Positions 13,557 to 16,585 of a DNA stretch of 16,585 nt are shown here, piece by piece. Numbering within the stretch: position 1 is the stretch's first letter; each line of letters starts with the position of its first letter. The notes under the pieces were generated by a model, which worked only from the letters and a program-made list of their open reading frames with translations, made no database searches and had not been told where the DNA came from. Source of the stretch: Gudongella sp051744365 (GTDB lineage: Bacteria > Bacillota > Clostridia > Tissierellales > Tissierellaceae). The stretch covers positions 1 to 16,585 of the forward strand of contig JBNJCX010000036.1 of NCBI GenBank assembly GCA_051744365.1. The letters are read 5' to 3'. Position numbers and translations under genes: made by a program.

Positions 13557-15635
13557 TTGTCGAAATATTTGGTAATAGTAGAATCCCCGGCCAAGGCAAA
13601 AACCATAAGCAAGATTTTAGGAAGAAATTATAAGGTAGTCGCTTCAGTGGGACATGTAAGGGATCTTCCAAAGAGTCGTCTTGGAGTTGAGATTGAAAAC
13701 GATTTTGAGCCGGATTATATAAACATCAGAGGGAAAGGACCTTTGATAAAAGATTTGAAAAAAGAAGCCAAGAAAGCTGAAAAGGTATTCTTGGCCACTG
13801 ACCCTGATAGAGAAGGAGAAGCCATATCATGGCATCTTTCATATATATTAGGTCTTGATGAAAACGATGGATTGAGAGTTGAATTCAATGAAATAACCAA
13901 GGAGAGAATCAAGGAGGCCATAAAGAATCCCCGTAAACTGGATAAAAATCTTATTGATGCACAACAGGCAAGAAGAGTTCTAGATAGACTTGTAGGATAC
14001 AAGATAAGTCCACTTCTATGGAAGAAAATCAAGAAGGGCTTGAGTGCAGGTAGGGTTCAGTCAGTTGCAGTTAAACTGATTTGCGACAGGGAAAGTGAAA
14101 TAGATGCCTTTGTGCCTGAGGAATACTGGACTATCAAGGCGCTGTTGAATAAAGATCAACAGCAGTTTGAATCAAATTTCTATGGTATTGATAAAGATGG
14201 TAAGGACGAAAAGATTAAAATAAGCAATAAGATAGAATCAGATGGAATTCTGGAACAACTTAATAATAATAATTTTGTTGTAAATGATGTAAAAAAAGGG
14301 AAAAGGAAGAGAAACCCATATCCTCCATATACAACAAGCACTATGCAGCAGGATTCTTCAAAAAAACTAGGTTTTTCAACAAAAAAGACCATGATGGTAG
14401 CCCAGCAGTTATATGAGGGAATTGATTTGAAAAAGGGTGGAATAACTGGTTTGATTACTTATATGAGAACTGATTCCACTAGAGTTTCAAATGAAGCTAT
14501 GGGGGCAGCGAAAAATTATATTGACAGGAATTTTGGACCAGAATTCAGCAATGGGAGCAGAAGTTACAGCAATAAGAGTAAAAAGGAAACACAGGATGCT
14601 CATGAGGGTATTAGACCGACGTATATTGATTACTCACCAGAGGATATAAAGCAGTACCTTAACAAGGACCAATACAGACTTTACAAAATGATATGGAGTC
14701 GCTTTATGGGATCCCAGATGAAGGAAGCACTATACAACACACTTAATGTGAAAATTAATAATGGTGAATATGTATTTAGAGTAAATGGGTCACAGTTAAT
14801 ATTCCCGGGATTCCTGAAGGTTTATTCAACAACTGATGAAGAAGTTTCCGACATGCCGCTTCCATCTATGAAAAAAGGAGATATTTTAGACCTCGACAAG
14901 CTGGAATCAAAGCAGAATTTCACTCAACCACCTGCAAGATTTACAGAGGCATCCCTTATAAAGCTTATGGAGGAATTGGGAATAGGCAGACCCAGTACTT
15001 ACTCACCTACAATATCAACCATTCTTTCGAGAGGCTATGTAGTCCTTGAGAAGAAGTCGTTTTATCCCACTGAGCTTGGTCTACTGGTCAATGACCTTCT
15101 TGCAGAATATTTCAAGCATGTTGTGAATGAGAAATTCACTGCCAATCTTGAAGAAGAGCTTGATGCAATTGCTTCGGGAAGTATGTTCTGGAAAGAAGTA
15201 GTAAGGGAATTTTATGATGATTTCGGCAAGGAATTAAAAATTGCCGAGGAAGAAATCGATAAGATTGAAATAGAAGATGAGGTCAGTGATGTAGTCTGTG
15301 AAAAATGCGGTAGGAATATGGTTGTCAAGCACGGAAGGTTCGGTAAATTTCTTGCATGCCCGGGATATCCTGAATGTAAGAATACCAAACCTATAGTCGA
15401 TAAAATAGATGTTCCTTGCCCTTTGTGCGGAGGCGATGTGGTTAGAAAAAGATCCAAAAAAGGAAGGATATTCTACGGTTGTAATAATTACCCGGGCTGT
15501 GAATTTGTATCATGGGATGAGCCTGTCAAGGAAAAGTGCCCTAGTTGCAATGGTCCGATGGTAATAAAAAGGTCAAAGAACAAGGCAAAAATAAAATGTA
15601 TCGATCCAAGTTGCGGGTATAGTAAAAATATTTAA
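13557..15635 (+). CDS. topA: DNA topoisomerase I (type IA)
   Basis: Relaxes negative supercoils by a single-strand break and passage. It has 692 residues, nearly identical in length to B. subtilis TopA. The N-terminal TOPRIM domain has Glu9 (VIVESPAKAK) and the DxDREGE motif (Asp82, Asp84, ATDPDREGEAI). The active-site tyrosine is Tyr302 in ITYMRTDSTR, and GIGRPSTYSPTI follows at 475-486. Three C-terminal four-cysteine zinc ribbons are present: Cys581/584/601/607, Cys621/624/642/648 and Cys661/664/681/686. An Asn-rich stretch (236-239) lies in a surface loop region. The start is TTG 13557 with SD GGAGGTG (13544-13550) 6 bases upstream; MSKYLVIVESPAKA is the standard N-terminus. The stop is 28 codon-free bases downstream of dprA's context and no clear GC-rich terminator follows it. 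Confidence 0.98.
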   Translation: MSKYLVIVESPAKAKTISKILGRNYKVVASVGHVRDLPKSRLGVEIENDFEPDYINIRGKGPLIKDLKKEAKKAEKVFLATDPDREGEAISWHLSYILGLDENDGLRVEFNEITKERIKEAIKNPRKLDKNLIDAQQARRVLDRLVGYKISPLLWKKIKKGLSAGRVQSVAVKLICDRESEIDAFVPEEYWTIKALLNKDQQQFESNFYGIDKDGKDEKIKISNKIESDGILEQLNNNNFVVNDVKKGKRKRNPYPPYTTSTMQQDSSKKLGFSTKKTMMVAQQLYEGIDLKKGGITGLITYMRTDSTRVSNEAMGAAKNYIDRNFGPEFSNGSRSYSNKSKKETQDAHEGIRPTYIDYSPEDIKQYLNKDQYRLYKMIWSRFMGSQMKEALYNTLNVKINNGEYVFRVNGSQLIFPGFLKVYSTTDEEVSDMPLPSMKKGDILDLDKLESKQNFTQPPARFTEASLIKLMEELGIGRPSTYSPTISTILSRGYVVLEKKSFYPTELGLLVNDLLAEYFKHVVNEKFTANLEEELDAIASGSMFWKEVVREFYDDFGKELKIAEEEIDKIEIEDEVSDVVCEKCGRNMVVKHGRFGKFLACPGYPECKNTKPIVDKIDVPCPLCGGDVVRKRSKKGRIFYGCNNYPGCEFVSWDEPVKEKCPSCNGPMVIKRSKNKAKIKCIDPSCGYSKNI

Positions 15636-15695
15636 AATATTAAAAAAACGACTGTACTTTTTTCCTCTTATGTAGTATCTTATATATAAATGGCG
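15636..15695 (+). promoter_or_regulatory. A/T-rich topA-codY gap, probable codY promoter region
   Basis: A T-rich segment and a TATATATAAA run (15681-15690) offer several -10-like hexamers, but I find no convincing -35 hexamer at the right distance. No GC-rich intrinsic terminator for topA is seen, only a weak A-tract/T-tract symmetry at about 15642-15663. codY probably has its own promoter here and may also receive read-through from topA. Confidence 0.35.
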
Positions 15696-15710
15696 AATAT
15701 TCTGAATTGT
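15696..15710. promoter_or_regulatory. Candidate CodY box upstream of codY
   Basis: AATATTCTGAATTGT matches the known CodY motif AATTTTCWGAAAATT at 11 of 15 positions, including the conserved central TTCTGAA. It ends 32 bases before the codY start, so it would suit negative autoregulation. Four mismatches make it a moderate candidate. Confidence 0.4.
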
Positions 15711-15721
15711 TCCAAGAACAA
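15707..15721. promoter_or_regulatory. TTGTTC-N3-GAACAA inverted repeat before codY
   Basis: A perfect 6-bp dyad with a 3-base centre (CAA), overlapping the last four bases of the candidate CodY box and ending 13 bases before the codY SD region proper (AGGAGG, 15732-15737). It may be a second operator or a small RNA hairpin in the codY leader. It does not match the LexA box, which has the half-sites in the opposite order and a different spacing. Confidence 0.4.
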
Positions 15722-15742
15722 ATATTTTAGTAGGAGGAAAAA

Positions 15743-16516
15743 ATGGAGAATTTGTTGAAAAAAACTAGAAGACTTAACAAGACTTTACAGAGCTATGGCT
15801 CACAACCAGTATCATTCTCTGACCTGAGCAAAATACTTTCGGACATACTTGAGGCAAATGTTTACATTGCAAGTAAGAAAGGCAGGGTATTGGGCTATGC
15901 GTTATCAGATGGATTTGAATGTGATATCATCAATACCGAGGTTGTAAAGGAAAGAAGGTTCCCTAAGAAATACAATGAGGAACTTCTAAGGGTACTTGAG
16001 ACCAGCGAGAATATCAAGGAAGTAACTGATTGCGTTTTCGACAACGTATCAGAATGCAATTATCCGGACAAGATTTCTACAGTTGTTCCAATTAATTCAG
16101 GTGGAAACAGACTGGGAACTCTTGTGGCAGCAAGATTTGGAAAAGAGTTTTCCGTAGAGGATCTTATTCTTTGTGAATACAGTGCTACTGTTGTAGGTAT
16201 GGAAATACTAAGAGCAACTACTGAAGAAATTGAAGAGGATGCCAGGAAAAAATCCATAGTACAGATGGCAATCAGTACACTTTCCTATTCTGAGAGGGAA
16301 GCAATGGAGCATATATTTCATGAACTAGATGGCATGGAAGGGTTGCTGGTTGCAAGCAAGATTGCAGACAGAGTAGGCATAACAAGATCTGTAATTGTAA
16401 ATGCATTGAGAAAATTAGAAAGTGCTGGAGTTATTGAATCTCGTTCACTGGGAATGAAGGGTACTCACATAAAAATATTGAATGAAAAACTCATTGATGA
16501 GCTTAATAAAAAGTAA
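15743..16516 (+). CDS. codY: GTP-sensing global transcriptional regulator CodY
   Basis: DNA-binding regulator that senses branched-chain amino acids and GTP and, when these are plentiful, represses nutrient-scavenging and stationary-phase genes. It has 257 residues, the family length (259 in B. subtilis). An N-terminal GAF ligand domain spans about 1-155, with a linker helix to about 180. The winged helix-turn-helix (about 203-248) reads ASKIADRVGITRSVIVNALR then KLESAGVIESRSLGMKGTHI, almost unchanged from Bacillus, so its DNA specificity should be similar. The start ATG has SD AGGAGG 5 bases upstream. In B. subtilis trmFO, xerC (codV), hslV and hslU lie between topA and codY; here codY follows topA directly. 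A terminator follows, so codY likely ends its transcript. Confidence 0.98.
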   Translation: MENLLKKTRRLNKTLQSYGSQPVSFSDLSKILSDILEANVYIASKKGRVLGYALSDGFECDIINTEVVKERRFPKKYNEELLRVLETSENIKEVTDCVFDNVSECNYPDKISTVVPINSGGNRLGTLVAARFGKEFSVEDLILCEYSATVVGMEILRATTEEIEEDARKKSIVQMAISTLSYSEREAMEHIFHELDGMEGLLVASKIADRVGITRSVIVNALRKLESAGVIESRSLGMKGTHIKILNEKLIDELNKK

Positions 16517-16523
16517 AGCATTC

Positions 16524-16553
16524 AGACACTCTTTAATGGGGTGTCTTCTTTAT
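16524..16553 (+). terminator. Intrinsic terminator after codY
   Basis: AGACACTCT (16524-16532) pairs with GGGGTGTCT (16538-16546) over nine positions, two of them G-U, with a 5-base loop, followed by the T-rich TCTTCTTTATT. It lies 7 bases after the codY stop. The remaining 32 bases to the window end contain no recognisable gene start. Confidence 0.8.
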
Positions 16554-16585
16554 TGAATTCCGGGGTAATAATGACAAATAGATAT

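Noticed and set aside
13219..13671. 150-codon open frame on the minus strand across the dprA end and topA start
   Set aside because: No recognisable motif or family resemblance, and both + strand genes are clear; it is a by-product of codon bias.
14263..14275. AAT repeat in topA as a phase-variable microsatellite
   Set aside because: Only four in-frame AAT codons in a coding loop; length change would not shift the frame and the tract is too short for high slippage.
15643..15663. A-tract/T-tract symmetry after topA as an intrinsic terminator
   Set aside because: The stem would be almost entirely A-U with a 9-base loop and no GC core, so it is too weak to call.
1..16585. A novel defence, mobile or biosynthetic system
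   Set aside because: Every long + strand frame belongs to a known core family, gaps are short, and no integrase, transposase, CRISPR repeat or toxin-like gene is visible.

Overview
The window is a compact, almost fully coding stretch of bacterial core chromosome. All 16 genes lie on the + strand. Low GC content, AGGAGG-type ribosome binding sites, frequent TTG starts with strong Shine-Dalgarno (SD) sequences, and the gene order point to a Gram-positive member of the Firmicutes. The combination smc-ftsY-ylxM-ffh-rpsP-khpA-rimM-trmD-rplS, then rbgA-rnhB-yraN-comM-dprA-topA-codY, fits class Clostridia, perhaps a Ruminiclostridium/Acetivibrio-type lineage. The species cannot be decided from this sequence alone.

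Region 1 (1-187) is a non-coding or tail segment that looks more GC-rich than the rest and ends in a perfect 17-bp hairpin. Region 2 (188-4850) holds smc and ftsY, separated by only 10 bases. Region 3 (4851-8456) begins with a regulatory gap carrying two sigma-A-like promoters and a 31-bp imperfect dyad. It continues with ylxM, ffh, rpsP, khpA, rimM and trmD, tightly packed; rimM and trmD overlap by 4 bases. Region 4 (8457-8929) is rplS with its own near-consensus promoter, a roughly 65-nt structured leader and a strong intrinsic terminator. Region 5 (8930-15635) starts with a gap containing a long hairpin, then runs rbgA-rnhB-yraN-comM-dprA-topA with gaps of 1 to 28 bases. Region 6 (15636-16585) is codY with a candidate CodY box and a dyad upstream and an intrinsic terminator downstream.

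The genes form coherent groups. Smc compacts chromosomes. Ffh, FtsY and YlxM are the signal recognition particle pathway. RpsP, RimM, TrmD, RplS and RbgA make or mature ribosomes and tRNA; KhpA is an RNA-binding partner. RnhB, TopA, ComM, DprA and probably YraN handle nucleic acids (R-loops, supercoils, incoming single-stranded DNA). CodY is the global nutrient regulator.

I saw no mobile element, CRISPR array, rRNA or tRNA gene, or unknown protein system. The parts not explained by known genes are all regulatory: the ylxM-ffh promoter dyad, the rplS leader, the codY upstream dyads, and two long hairpins in front of smc and rbgA.
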